Part shown: positions 1-8,739 of the stretch, one piece after another | Layout of the letters: the number at the start of each line of letters is the position of its first letter | Numbering within the stretch: position 1 is the stretch's first letter | From: Bacteroides faecium | Lineage (GTDB): Bacteria > Bacteroidota > Bacteroidia > Bacteroidales > Bacteroidaceae | Reading direction: 5' to 3' | Length of the DNA: 64,000 nt | Assembly (NCBI RefSeq): GCF_012113595.1 | Contig: NZ_CP050831.1 | Coordinates: 6,718,183 to 6,782,182 of the forward strand | The notes under the pieces: generated by a model | What the model saw: the letters and a program-made list of their open reading frames with translations, nothing else | Database searches by the model: none | Told to the model about the DNA's origin: nothing | Program-made: the position numbers and the translations under genes

Positions 1-1332
1 GATATCAATATCGGCGGATACTACCAAGGAGAAAACCTGAACGGTCTTGCCAATCTGAAAAAAGCAGGAAACCTGACTATCACTTCACGCAATACCGATA
101 ACGAAACACTAACAGACATCACCTTACCCTCATTAGTTTCTGTTCGCAAGAATCTTACAATTAGCGAAAGCAAGTACTATAAAAAGATAGCTTTTCCCCA
201 TTTGGAAACCGTAAGCGGAAACTTTACCGTTAACGCCTCGGCTATGGAGCAGTTTAATGTAAACTCCCTTAAGAGAGTAGATGGCGATAATGGCTTTACG
301 ATCATTGGAGGTGTCATGACTCAATTAGAGCTACCAGCATTGGAAGTAGTGAATAAATCTCTTTATATCAGAGGTGAGAAGAGTACGAATGAACTGCTGA
401 CAATCAATTTACCTCTGTTAACCACGTGTGCCTTACTTAGTATAGAGAATGCCGTTAAGCTGGAAAACCTGAAGATTCCGGTATTGAAGAATCTAACCAC
501 CGGACTTACTCTAAGCGGATGTAGTGTTTTTAGTGATGAAAGTCTCAAAAACACCCTCAACAATATTGAGAGCATCGCAGGAACATTGGCACTCAATGGC
601 ACCGGAGTTTTTGATTTAAACCTGCAAGGGAAAAAGGTGGGGAAAGTACAGATAGGAGCCGATGACTCAACCAAAGAATTTATCATAACGGGAGATGAGC
701 CCTTCGGCAGTATTACTTTTACGTCGAAGAATATGAATCCACCCACACTGAAAGGATTTACGACTGTGGAAGATTATAATTTAGGAACCAATATAGAAAG
801 CAATTTAATCATTAAAGATGTAAAACGTATCAATGGAAAGCTATGGGTATCATACCCTTCAATGGGAACAGCTACCAATATATTACATGATATTCATTTA
901 CCAACTTTGGAATATGTCGGAAACATTGATATAAGTTCTTTAGGAGTAGATGTTGTGTCAGACGAATTAGATGCACCCAATTTACAAACCATAGGAAGTG
1001 GTGGCATTTACTTAAATGTCCATAATGAACAACCCGATTTTTCATTCATTAAAATGAAAAATATTGAAAAGATTGAGGGACAATTGTATATTAAAGCCAG
1101 AAGCTCAAATAAATCTCAAATAAATAAGTTAGACATAAAAGAGATTTTCCCAAAACTGAAAGAATTAACCAATGTCTATATTTGGGGATTTCCTAAACTC
1201 TATGATTATAGCTCATTCAAAGAATTTATAGACAATGGCATGATAACTACATGGAAGGTTACATACTGTGGTTATAAACCGACTTTACAACAAATGAAAG
1301 ATTCACCGACTGGTGATTTCACCAATAATTAA
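1..1332 (+). CDS. Leucine-rich / receptor-L-domain-like surface protein (C-terminal part, cut by window edge)
   Basis: The frame is open from base 1 to a TAA at 1330-1332, so the N-terminus and any lipoprotein signal lie outside the window. The visible 443 residues are a regular series of units with the spacing LPxLxxVxxxLxI (for example around residues 40-60 and 100-130), the look of receptor-L-domain or BspA-type leucine-rich solenoids used by Bacteroides on the cell surface. It ends 19 bases before the next gene, on the same strand, and so is probably co-transcribed with the propeller lipoprotein of the B12 locus. A role in binding a ligand or host glycoprotein at the surface is inference; no catalytic motif is visible. 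The family call is fairly safe, the function unknown. Confidence 0.75.
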   Translation, partial: DINIGGYYQGENLNGLANLKKAGNLTITSRNTDNETLTDITLPSLVSVRKNLTISESKYYKKIAFPHLETVSGNFTVNASAMEQFNVNSLKRVDGDNGFTIIGGVMTQLELPALEVVNKSLYIRGEKSTNELLTINLPLLTTCALLSIENAVKLENLKIPVLKNLTTGLTLSGCSVFSDESLKNTLNNIESIAGTLALNGTGVFDLNLQGKKVGKVQIGADDSTKEFIITGDEPFGSITFTSKNMNPPTLKGFTTVEDYNLGTNIESNLIIKDVKRINGKLWVSYPSMGTATNILHDIHLPTLEYVGNIDISSLGVDVVSDELDAPNLQTIGSGGIYLNVHNEQPDFSFIKMKNIEKIEGQLYIKARSSNKSQINKLDIKEIFPKLKELTNVYIWGFPKLYDYSSFKEFIDNGMITTWKVTYCGYKPTLQQMKDSPTGDFTNN

Positions 1333-1351
1333 TCATTAAATAATTCACAAA

Positions 1352-2479
1352 ATGAAAAAGAAGTATCTTTTTTATGCAGCCTTTGCATTGACATTCGTGC
1401 TGGGCAGTTGTAGTGATGAAATGTTCGACAATGCCGGACAAGTAAATGAACCTTCTTCACAAAACACACGTGCAGTAGGCAATGCGAGTTGGACGAAAGC
1501 ATACGTGTTATGCGAAGGTACCTGGAAACAGAATCCGCCATCTTTGCCAGGAAAGCTGATAACGTATGATAACAACTGGGTAGGAACTGACACATTAGAA
1601 GTCGGAGATACAGGCAATGATCTCATTCAATATGGTTCTAAATTATATTGTGCTGTCAGCGGCCATGACTTAACAGCTGACAATGGAGGGATCTGGGTAC
1701 TCAATGCCGCCACAGGAGTACCATATACCACCACAATGAAACAATATGACGACCCAAAGAATGGACACAATGCTATGCCACGTCGTCTTGCTGCTTATGG
1801 AGGAGAAGTATACATCACGCTTTATTCAGGAGCTGTGATAGCTATTGATACTCTCGATTATGAAATAACAAAGTCTATAGAATTAGATGCCACTTATTCC
1901 GAAGGTATATGCATTGCTTATGATACTGTATATGTCTGCAATTCAGGTAATGCAGGAGACTTATATGCCGGACAAGGTACTAGTATCTCAAAGCTTCCAC
2001 TTGACCTTAGGTCAGAAACACAGATTACCGTCCCCACCAATCCAAAATTGATAGCACAAGCTCCGAACGGAACTCTCTATTTCAATTCTTTGGGTAACTA
2101 TACAACAGAGAAATCTGCATTGTATAAATTAGAAGGAGAAAGTTATTCTCTTCCCGCTGTAGCAAATCTAGTAGATGCATTTAAAATAGGCAATAACGCT
2201 ATTTATACTACATACGTAGACTGGTATGACCCAAGCTATGAAATGCCAACTACTTTACAAAAAGTATCATTCAGTGGAGTTGCTACACCATTTACTACAG
2301 ATATTCCTGATCTGATGCTTGGTTATAGCGTTTCTGTAAACCCATTTAACGGAGATGTCTGCTTCGGACAAAGCGGAGAAGATCTATATGTTTACGATTC
2401 TGACGGAGCACCTATACGCGTAGATACCCCTATAAAGACTGGCACAGGTAATCCTAATAGTGTAGTATTCGTTAAATAA
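1352..2479 (+). CDS. Beta-propeller (YncE/BtuG-like) surface lipoprotein of the B12 locus
   Basis: 375 residues. A short basic n-region and hydrophobic core end in the lipobox LGSC with Cys20, followed by SDE, an acidic stretch of the kind that sends Bacteroidetes lipoproteins to the cell surface. The rest consists of repeated four-strand blades (for example GKLITYDNN, GIWVLNAATG, GAVIAIDTLDYEITKSI), which suggests a six- or seven-bladed propeller as in BtuG. It lies between the leucine-rich protein and the true btuG, and is followed by a hairpin terminator, so it seems to end an upstream transcript that starts outside the window. Plausible roles are corrinoid binding or an accessory surface partner of BtuB; this is inferred from fold and neighbours only. 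Confidence 0.8.
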   Translation: MKKKYLFYAAFALTFVLGSCSDEMFDNAGQVNEPSSQNTRAVGNASWTKAYVLCEGTWKQNPPSLPGKLITYDNNWVGTDTLEVGDTGNDLIQYGSKLYCAVSGHDLTADNGGIWVLNAATGVPYTTTMKQYDDPKNGHNAMPRRLAAYGGEVYITLYSGAVIAIDTLDYEITKSIELDATYSEGICIAYDTVYVCNSGNAGDLYAGQGTSISKLPLDLRSETQITVPTNPKLIAQAPNGTLYFNSLGNYTTEKSALYKLEGESYSLPAVANLVDAFKIGNNAIYTTYVDWYDPSYEMPTTLQKVSFSGVATPFTTDIPDLMLGYSVSVNPFNGDVCFGQSGEDLYVYDSDGAPIRVDTPIKTGTGNPNSVVFVK

Positions 2480-2570
2480 CTTTTCCAGTCAAAACTGAAA
2501 AGTTCCAATCAATCTCATTCACCTCTCTCCGAAACTTCTTCGCGAGGGAGGTGAATCTTCTTATTTTTTC
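2480..2570 (+). terminator. Terminator between the propeller gene and btuG
   Basis: Two hairpins follow the stop codon: a small one at about 2478-2504 (AACTTTTC pairing with GAAAAGTT) and a stronger one at 2519-2553 (CACCTCTCTC with GAGGGAGGTG), followed by the T-rich run at 2558-2570. The T-run reaches the btuG -7 box, so termination and initiation are directly abutted. Confidence 0.65.
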
Positions 2571-2571
2571 C

Positions 2572-2579
2572 TACTTTTG
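2572..2579 (+). promoter_or_regulatory. btuG promoter -7 box
   Basis: TACTTTTG matches the Bacteroides TAnnTTTG consensus. It lies 43 bases before the chosen btuG start. No clear TTTG -33 box is present at the usual distance; the terminator hairpin occupies that place. Confidence 0.6.
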
Positions 2580-2621
2580 TCTCCCGATAAAAAGAGATAT
2601 ATTGTTGATAAGTACAACCGC

Positions 2622-3695
2622 ATGAAGATAAAGACTCAAATAATCATTCCCCTCTTTCTCCTATTCCTTGCCGTAGCATCGTGCATGGACTACGAACCAC
2701 CCCTAAAAACGCCTACTTTAGTGCCGGACAACGTACTGTTCATCACCAATGAAGGAAACTTCCAGTATAGCAGCGCCAGCCTTTCCTTCTATGACATGAA
2801 GACAGAAAAAGTGGAAAATGACGCATTCTATCGTGCCAACGGAAGAAAACTGGGCGACGTGGCACAATCCATGACCATTTATGACGGAAAAGCATACATA
2901 GTCGTCAATAATTCGGGAGTAGTATTTGTGGTCAATCCGCAAACTCTTGAAATACTCGGTGGTATCAATAACCTGACTTCACCGAGATACGTGCATTTCG
3001 TTAGCAGTACGAAAGCCTATATTACTGACTTGTACGCCCCCATCATCACCATATTCAACCCGGAAACCCTGCAAAAGACAGGGACTATCGACACCAAAGG
3101 ACACAAATCGACGGAACAAATGGTGCAATACGGAAAGTATGTATTCACCAATTGCTGGTCTTACGACAATAAGATTCTAGTGATAGACACCGAAACAGAC
3201 CAAGTGGTGGACGAAATACCCGTAGGCGTACAACCCACTTCGCTCGTTATTGATAAATATAACCAAATATGGACAATAACCGATGGCGGATACGAAGGCA
3301 GCCCGTATGGATACGAAGCACCGGCTCTCTACAAAATAGATGCCGCCACCCGGACAGCCACCCAATTCTATACTTTCGGGAAAGGGAAAAGAGCTTCGGA
3401 AGTAAATCTTAACGGCAAACGGGATACGCTTTATTTTATCAGTGAAGACATCTGGCGAATGGATGTCACCGACTCACGCGTTCCGGTACGCCCGTTCCTG
3501 AAGTCACCGGGCAGGAACAGTATCTTCTACGGACTGGCGATAGACCCTCACACCTCGGAAGTGTACGTCGCGGATGCCATAGACTACACACAACCCGGTG
3601 TTATCTACCGGTTTACTCCCGAAGCTGTGCCCGTAGACACCTTCAAGGTGGGCGTCATTCCCGGAGCATTTTGTTTCAACTATAACGAAAACTGA
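2622..3695 (+). CDS. btuG: BtuG-type cell-surface vitamin B12-binding lipoprotein
   Basis: 357 residues when started at the ATG at 2622, which gives a standard signal peptide and lipobox VASC (Cys21) followed by MDYE; an in-frame ATG at 2577 lies inside the promoter and is rejected. The mature part is a YncE-like seven-bladed beta-propeller with blades such as AQSMTIYDGKAYIVVNN and GVQPTSLVIDKYNQIWTITD. BtuG proteins are known to bind cobalamin very tightly outside the cell and to cap BtuB. The btuB start follows 3 bases after this stop, exactly the pairing seen in Bacteroides B12 loci. Its job here would be to scavenge corrinoids and pass them to the BtuB channel. High confidence because of fold, lipid anchor and linkage. 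Confidence 0.9.
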   Translation: MKIKTQIIIPLFLLFLAVASCMDYEPPLKTPTLVPDNVLFITNEGNFQYSSASLSFYDMKTEKVENDAFYRANGRKLGDVAQSMTIYDGKAYIVVNNSGVVFVVNPQTLEILGGINNLTSPRYVHFVSSTKAYITDLYAPIITIFNPETLQKTGTIDTKGHKSTEQMVQYGKYVFTNCWSYDNKILVIDTETDQVVDEIPVGVQPTSLVIDKYNQIWTITDGGYEGSPYGYEAPALYKIDAATRTATQFYTFGKGKRASEVNLNGKRDTLYFISEDIWRMDVTDSRVPVRPFLKSPGRNSIFYGLAIDPHTSEVYVADAIDYTQPGVIYRFTPEAVPVDTFKVGVIPGAFCFNYNEN

Positions 3696-3698
3696 CGT

Positions 3699-5723
3699 AT
3701 GCTGAAAAGAATTAAAATAGGCATTGTAATTCTGCTAGGCAGTATCTTGTCCGTACAAGGACAGGATAATAGCGTGGCATGGCAATTGCGCATAGATACT
3801 GTGACCATTACGGGCAAGCGTCCGTTCCGTGACATCGGAACCACAAAAACCGTCCTCGACTCTCTCGTACTACGGGAAAGCATAACCAACAGCCTGGCGG
3901 ATATTCTTTCACAAAGCACGTCTATCTTCATCAAAAGCTATGGACGGGGAACGATGGCGACCGCCTCTTTCCGGGGCAGCTCCCCTTCACATACGCAAGT
4001 GTTATGGAACGGCATGAACATCAACTCCCCCATGTTGGGACAGGTGGACTTCTCACTGATTCCGTCCTTTTTCATCGACGACATGAGCCTGTGGCACGGA
4101 GCAAGTTCCGTCAATGTGACCGGCAGCGGACTGGGTGGCGCCATCACACTAGGCACAAAGCCGATGGACGAAAAAGGATTCGACCTCAAATTCATACAAG
4201 GCATCAGTAGCTACCGGACATTCGACGATTTCCTGCACTTCCGCTATGGAGGCGAGAAATGGCAAAGCTCCACCCGTCTCTACTTCGTCCATTCAAAGAA
4301 TGACTTCAAGTACACCAATTACGAAAAAGCATCCATCGGCGATGACGGCAGCTACAACGAGGAATATGAAAAAAGCAGGAACAAGAATTGCGAGTATCAG
4401 GACTTCCACGCACTGCAAGAGCTCTACTACGACCGCAAAGACGGCAATAAGTTTTCATTGGCGGCCTGGTTCATGAACTCCGACCGGGGAATACCAATGC
4501 TGACAACCGACCAGCACAAAGACAGAGAGTATAAAACCAGACAGGAAGAAACGACATTCCGTGCCGTAGGGGGATGGGACAAAACTGCCGAAAAGCTGAA
4601 AGCGTCCGGTAAACTGGGATATACCTATACACACATGCTATACACGTATAATGTACATGCAGAAGAAACACCCGCCAACCAAATGCAGAACGCAAGCAGT
4701 TATGTTTATTCCGGCTTCCTGTCAGGAAACGTGGAATATATACCTACTGAAAAGTGGATGTTCGGAGCAACAGTGAACGGAGCATACCATTATGCCGACA
4801 CATGGGAAGCGATACATGGAACGGGGTATTTTGAAGGCCGTCCGGAAGTGTCAGCCCTTGCCACCGCACGCTACCGGCCTTGTTCGCGCATAGGATTGGC
4901 GTTTGACTTGCGGGAAACGTTCTACGACGACAAATTTACGCCGCCTATCCCCGCCGCTTTCCTCGACGTGACGCTTTGGCCACGTTACGGATTAATGCTC
5001 AAGGCATCTATCGCCCGCAACTACCGCTATCCCACGCTGAACGACCTTTACTTCCTGCCGGGAGGAAACCCGGATTTGCTACCGGAGAAGGGATTCACAT
5101 ACGACACGGGAATTGAATTTACAATCAAATCGGATGACCTCTTTTCACTGAAAGGTGAAGTGACGGCTTTCGATTCGCACATCGACAATTGGATTCTCTG
5201 GGTGCCACACCCGAAAGGTTACTGGACCCCGCGCAACGTGAAACAGGTACACAGCTACGGCTTCGAAGTGAAAGGAAAAGCCTCTCTGCATCTGGGTGAC
5301 TGGACAATCTGGCTCGATGCCAACTGGAACCTCACCAAAGCAATCAACAACGGTGAACCTGCCAACTCTGAAGACGTATCCGTCGGAAAGCAGCTTGTCT
5401 ATATCCCCCAGTATTCGGCAGCCCTCATGGGACAAGTGAGTTGGAAGGATTTCTACTTTCTATACAAGTATAATTACTACAGCGAACGTTTTACGACTTC
5501 AAGCAACGAACTATATACCCAAAGGGATAAACTGAATTCTTACTACATGAACGATGTATCGCTGGAAAAACGGTTTCAATGGAAAAAGACGGCTCTGTCC
5601 GTGAAGTTTTCCGTTTTCAACTTGTTCAACGAAGAATATGTGTCGGTACTCAGCCGCCCGATGCCGGGAAGGAATTATAGTCTGACTATCGGGATTAACC
5701 CGCACTGGGGGAAAAAGAAGTAA
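3699..5723 (+). CDS. btuB: TonB-dependent vitamin B12 outer-membrane transporter BtuB
   Basis: 674 residues. A signal peptide (about 1-21) is followed by a TonB-box-like DTVTITG, a plug domain (about 45-150, with VLDSLVLRES, SFRGSSPSHTQVLWNGM and GSGLGGAITLGTK) and a long beta-barrel that ends in an aromatic-rich last strand. It moves cobalamin across the outer membrane using TonB energy. The start is 3 bases after btuG, and btuF follows after 38 bases, so G-B-F-C-D form one operon in transport order. Shorter than SusC proteins (about 1000 residues) and lacking their N-terminal carboxypeptidase-like domain, which agrees with the BtuB class. Confidence 0.92.
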   Translation: MLKRIKIGIVILLGSILSVQGQDNSVAWQLRIDTVTITGKRPFRDIGTTKTVLDSLVLRESITNSLADILSQSTSIFIKSYGRGTMATASFRGSSPSHTQVLWNGMNINSPMLGQVDFSLIPSFFIDDMSLWHGASSVNVTGSGLGGAITLGTKPMDEKGFDLKFIQGISSYRTFDDFLHFRYGGEKWQSSTRLYFVHSKNDFKYTNYEKASIGDDGSYNEEYEKSRNKNCEYQDFHALQELYYDRKDGNKFSLAAWFMNSDRGIPMLTTDQHKDREYKTRQEETTFRAVGGWDKTAEKLKASGKLGYTYTHMLYTYNVHAEETPANQMQNASSYVYSGFLSGNVEYIPTEKWMFGATVNGAYHYADTWEAIHGTGYFEGRPEVSALATARYRPCSRIGLAFDLRETFYDDKFTPPIPAAFLDVTLWPRYGLMLKASIARNYRYPTLNDLYFLPGGNPDLLPEKGFTYDTGIEFTIKSDDLFSLKGEVTAFDSHIDNWILWVPHPKGYWTPRNVKQVHSYGFEVKGKASLHLGDWTIWLDANWNLTKAINNGEPANSEDVSVGKQLVYIPQYSAALMGQVSWKDFYFLYKYNYYSERFTTSSNELYTQRDKLNSYYMNDVSLEKRFQWKKTALSVKFSVFNLFNEEYVSVLSRPMPGRNYSLTIGINPHWGKKK

Positions 5724-5761
5724 GATATAAATTATTGAAGTATTAAGTATTAAAATAATAG

Positions 5762-6907
5762 ATGATTATGAAGATTAAATCTGCTTTTCCGGTTCTTTCA
5801 CTGCTATGCCTCTTCTTTCTGGCAAGTTGCATATCCAACAAAAAGACATCTCTGGAAGCATTCAAACAGGACGTATATACTCCCGAATATGCTTCCGGAT
5901 TCAAGATAGTGGGAGCAGACAACGCAGCCAGTACCCTGATACGTGTTTTCAACCCGTGGCAGGGAGCTGAAAATGTAGAAATGTCCTATTTCGTTTCACG
6001 CAACGGCGAACAGGCGCCTGCCGGATTTACCGGTCCCGTCATTCCTGCCGGAGCACAGCGTATCGTATGTATGTCTTCTTCCTACATTGCCATGCTCGAC
6101 GCACTGGGACAGGTAGACCGCATTGTCGGAGTATCCGGCATTAATTATGTGTCGAATCCTTATGTCCTTTCACACAAAGATTCAATCAAGGATATGGGTC
6201 CCGAAATGAACTACGAACTATTGCTCGGATTGAAACCGGACGTCGTACTGTTGTATGGTATCGGAGACGCTCAGACCGCCGTGACGGACAAGTTGAAAGA
6301 GCTCGCTATTCCTTATATATATATGGGCGAATATCTGGAAGAATCGCCACTGGGCAAAGCGGAATGGCTGGTCGTATTATCCGAACTGACGGACAGCCGG
6401 GAAAAGGGAATCGAAATATTCCGGGAAATACCGGAACGCTATCTGGCATTAAAAGCCCTCACGAAATCCTCGGAAGAACGTCCCACGGTAATGTTCAATA
6501 CTCCCTGGAACGACAGTTGGGTAATGCCTTCCACGAAAAGTTATATGGCACAACTGGTTGCCGACGCCGGAGCCGACTATATCTACAAAGAAAATACCGC
6601 CAACAGCTCTACCCCTATCGGACTCGAAACTGCTTACGGGCTGATACAGAAAGCCGACTATTGGATTAACGTAGGCTCGGCTGCCACACTGGATGAATTG
6701 AAAACAATCAATTCCAAATTCAGCGACGCCAAAGCCGTACGCGAGAAAACCGTCTATAACAATAATTTGCGGCTGACTGCTACCGGTGGCAATGACTATT
6801 GGGAATCGGCAGTAGTACGCCCCGACGTTGTATTGCGTGACCTGATTCATATTTTTCATCCCGAATTAGTATCCGATTCACCTTATTATTACCGTCATCT
6901 GGAATGA
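5762..6907 (+). CDS. btuF: Cobalamin-binding lipoprotein of the ABC importer (BtuF-like)
   Basis: 381 residues; a second in-frame ATG at 5768 is equally possible. Signal peptide with lipobox LASC. A Bacteroides-type N-terminal extension (about 25-95) precedes the periplasmic binding fold of the FecB/BtuF type: RIVCMSSSYIAMLDALGQVDRIVGVSG at about 100 onward, GLKPDVVLLYG, and a second lobe with YMAQLVADAGADYIY. It would receive cobalamin in the periplasm and dock on BtuC. Its stop overlaps the btuC start by four bases (ATGA), indicating translational coupling. Siderophore binding proteins share the fold, but linkage to BtuG and BtuB favours corrinoid. Confidence 0.88.
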   Translation: MIMKIKSAFPVLSLLCLFFLASCISNKKTSLEAFKQDVYTPEYASGFKIVGADNAASTLIRVFNPWQGAENVEMSYFVSRNGEQAPAGFTGPVIPAGAQRIVCMSSSYIAMLDALGQVDRIVGVSGINYVSNPYVLSHKDSIKDMGPEMNYELLLGLKPDVVLLYGIGDAQTAVTDKLKELAIPYIYMGEYLEESPLGKAEWLVVLSELTDSREKGIEIFREIPERYLALKALTKSSEERPTVMFNTPWNDSWVMPSTKSYMAQLVADAGADYIYKENTANSSTPIGLETAYGLIQKADYWINVGSAATLDELKTINSKFSDAKAVREKTVYNNNLRLTATGGNDYWESAVVRPDVVLRDLIHIFHPELVSDSPYYYRHLE

Positions 6908-7920
6908 AACAGTCCCGCAGACATACCGTTTTACTATTCAGCATATTAGGAATAGCAGCCATACTGCTGCTACTGGCAGATATGGCTACCGGAGACACGT
7001 ATATCCCGATTTCCAAAATATGGGCGGTACTCACCGGGGGCGAATGTGACGAAATGACGCGTAACATTCTCCTTTCCATCCGTTTCATACGGGTAGTGGT
7101 CGCTTCGCTGATAGGCATAGCCCTTTCCGTAAGCGGATTACAGATGCAGACCGTTTTCCAGAATCCGTTGGCAGACCCTTATCTGCTAGGAGTAAGTTCC
7201 GGTGCGGGACTGGGAGTAGCTTTGTTCATCCTGGGAGCTCCGTTGCTCGGGTGGTCAGACTTTCCTTTCCTGCAATCTATGGGCATCGTTGGTTCCGGCT
7301 GGCTAGGAACCGCCGTTATCCTACTGGGAGTAGCTATCATCAGCCGGAAAGTGAAAAATATTCTGGGTGTCCTGATTATGGGAGTAATGATTGGTTATGT
7401 GGCAGGTGCCATTATCCAGATATTACAATATTTAAGCTCTGCCGAGCAATTGAAAATGTTCACACTATGGTCAATGGGCTCTCTCGGGCATATCACAACA
7501 AATCAGTTATGGATTATGATACCGGTATTACTGATAGGTCTGTTAATCTCGGTAGCCTGCATCAAACCGTTGAACCTATTGCTGTTGGGTGAAAGCTATG
7601 CACGTACAATGGGAATGAACATCAAACGTTCACGCACGCTTATCTTCCTCTCTACCGCCCTGCTGACAGGAACAGTCACAGCTTTCTGCGGCCCCGTAGG
7701 TTTTATCGGACTGGCTGTGCCACACATCACGCGGCTGCTGTTCAATAATGCCGACCACCGATTATTAGTCCCCGGCACAATACTGACAGGGCTCATCAGT
7801 ATGCTGCTCTGCGACATCATTGCAAAGAAATTCACATTGCCGGTCAATTGTATCACCGCCTTGCTGGGTGTTCCGGTCATCTTATGGGTAATAGCTAAAA
7901 ACTTGCGTATAATAAAATGA
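6904..7920 (+). CDS. btuC: Vitamin B12 ABC transporter permease BtuC
   Basis: 338 residues, the normal size for the FecCD/BtuC family, with about ten membrane helices. Family signatures include RVVVASLIGIALSVSGLQMQ (residues 63-82), QNPLADPYLLGVSSGAGLG and, near the end, the coupling-helix region GPVGFIGLAVPHITRLL. It forms the inner-membrane channel dimer for cobalamin. It overlaps btuF by four bases and btuD by four bases (ATGA both times), so the three importer genes are translated together. No irregularity seen. Confidence 0.92.
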   Translation: MKQSRRHTVLLFSILGIAAILLLLADMATGDTYIPISKIWAVLTGGECDEMTRNILLSIRFIRVVVASLIGIALSVSGLQMQTVFQNPLADPYLLGVSSGAGLGVALFILGAPLLGWSDFPFLQSMGIVGSGWLGTAVILLGVAIISRKVKNILGVLIMGVMIGYVAGAIIQILQYLSSAEQLKMFTLWSMGSLGHITTNQLWIMIPVLLIGLLISVACIKPLNLLLLGESYARTMGMNIKRSRTLIFLSTALLTGTVTAFCGPVGFIGLAVPHITRLLFNNADHRLLVPGTILTGLISMLLCDIIAKKFTLPVNCITALLGVPVILWVIAKNLRIIK

Positions 7921-8672
7921 TTCAACTCAAGGAATTAACACTAGGATATGGCCAACGCGTATTGTTGGATAAGGTTTCTGCCCAAGTCTCCGGTGGACAA
8001 CTCATCGCCTTACTGGGACGCAACGGAACCGGCAAAAGCACCCTTCTACGTGCCATAATGGGACTTGAAAAAACGCAGACAGGAGAGATCATCCTTCAAG
8101 GAGAGAACATCGCTTTGCTGAAACCGGAAAGGCTTGCCCGGAATATCAGTTTCGTAACTACCGACAAGGTGCGTATCGCCAACCTCCGTTGCGAAGATGT
8201 TGTCGCACTGGGACGTGCTCCATATACAAACTGGATAGGACAACTGCAAACGGAAGACAAAGAACGGGTAGCCGAAGCCATGCGGCTGGTAGGCATGACA
8301 GACTATGCAGAGAAGACAATGGATAAGATGTCCGACGGCGAATGTCAGCGCATCATGATAGCCCGCGCACTCGCACAAGATACTCCCGTCATTCTGCTTG
8401 ACGAACCGACTGCTTTTCTGGATTTACCCAATCGCTACGAACTCTGCCTGCTTCTTAAAAGACTGGCACAGGAAAAAGGAAAATGTATCATCTTCTCTAC
8501 ACATGATTTGGATATCGCCTTGTCACTTTGCGACTTTATCATGCTGATAGACAATCCGCAATTATATAGTCTGCCTGCCCGGGAAATGGTAGCCAGCGGT
8601 CATATAGAAAGACTATTCAGAAATGAGTCTATCACATTCGATGCTCAGGAGATGAGGGTACGGATAAGATAA
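7917..8672 (+). CDS. btuD: Vitamin B12 ABC transporter ATPase BtuD
   Basis: 251 residues. Walker A GRNGTGKST (residues 34-42), ABC signature MSDGECQRIMIARAL (about 139-153, with SDGEC in place of the usual LSGGQ), Walker B VILLDEPTAFLD and a switch histidine in IFSTHDLDIAL are all present. It powers the BtuC channel from the cytoplasmic face. It is the last gene of the btuG-B-F-C-D operon and is followed by a bidirectional hairpin terminator shared with the facing minus-strand lipoprotein operon. Confidence 0.92.
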   Translation: MIQLKELTLGYGQRVLLDKVSAQVSGGQLIALLGRNGTGKSTLLRAIMGLEKTQTGEIILQGENIALLKPERLARNISFVTTDKVRIANLRCEDVVALGRAPYTNWIGQLQTEDKERVAEAMRLVGMTDYAEKTMDKMSDGECQRIMIARALAQDTPVILLDEPTAFLDLPNRYELCLLLKRLAQEKGKCIIFSTHDLDIALSLCDFIMLIDNPQLYSLPAREMVASGHIERLFRNESITFDAQEMRVRIR

Positions 8673-8709
8673 AAAGCTTGTCGGTTTCTTAGTGAACCAA
8701 CAAGCTTTC
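8673..8709. terminator. Bidirectional terminator between the two B12 operons
   Basis: AAAGCTTGTCGGTTTC pairs with TGAACCAACAAGCTTT around a TTAG loop. On the minus strand it is followed by TTTTTATCTT, a good U-run for the lipoprotein operon; on the plus strand the tail is weaker. It lies between the convergent btuD and the 471-residue lipoprotein gene. Confidence 0.7.
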
Positions 8710-8739
8710 ATTAACTATTGAAAATAAATTTTATTACAG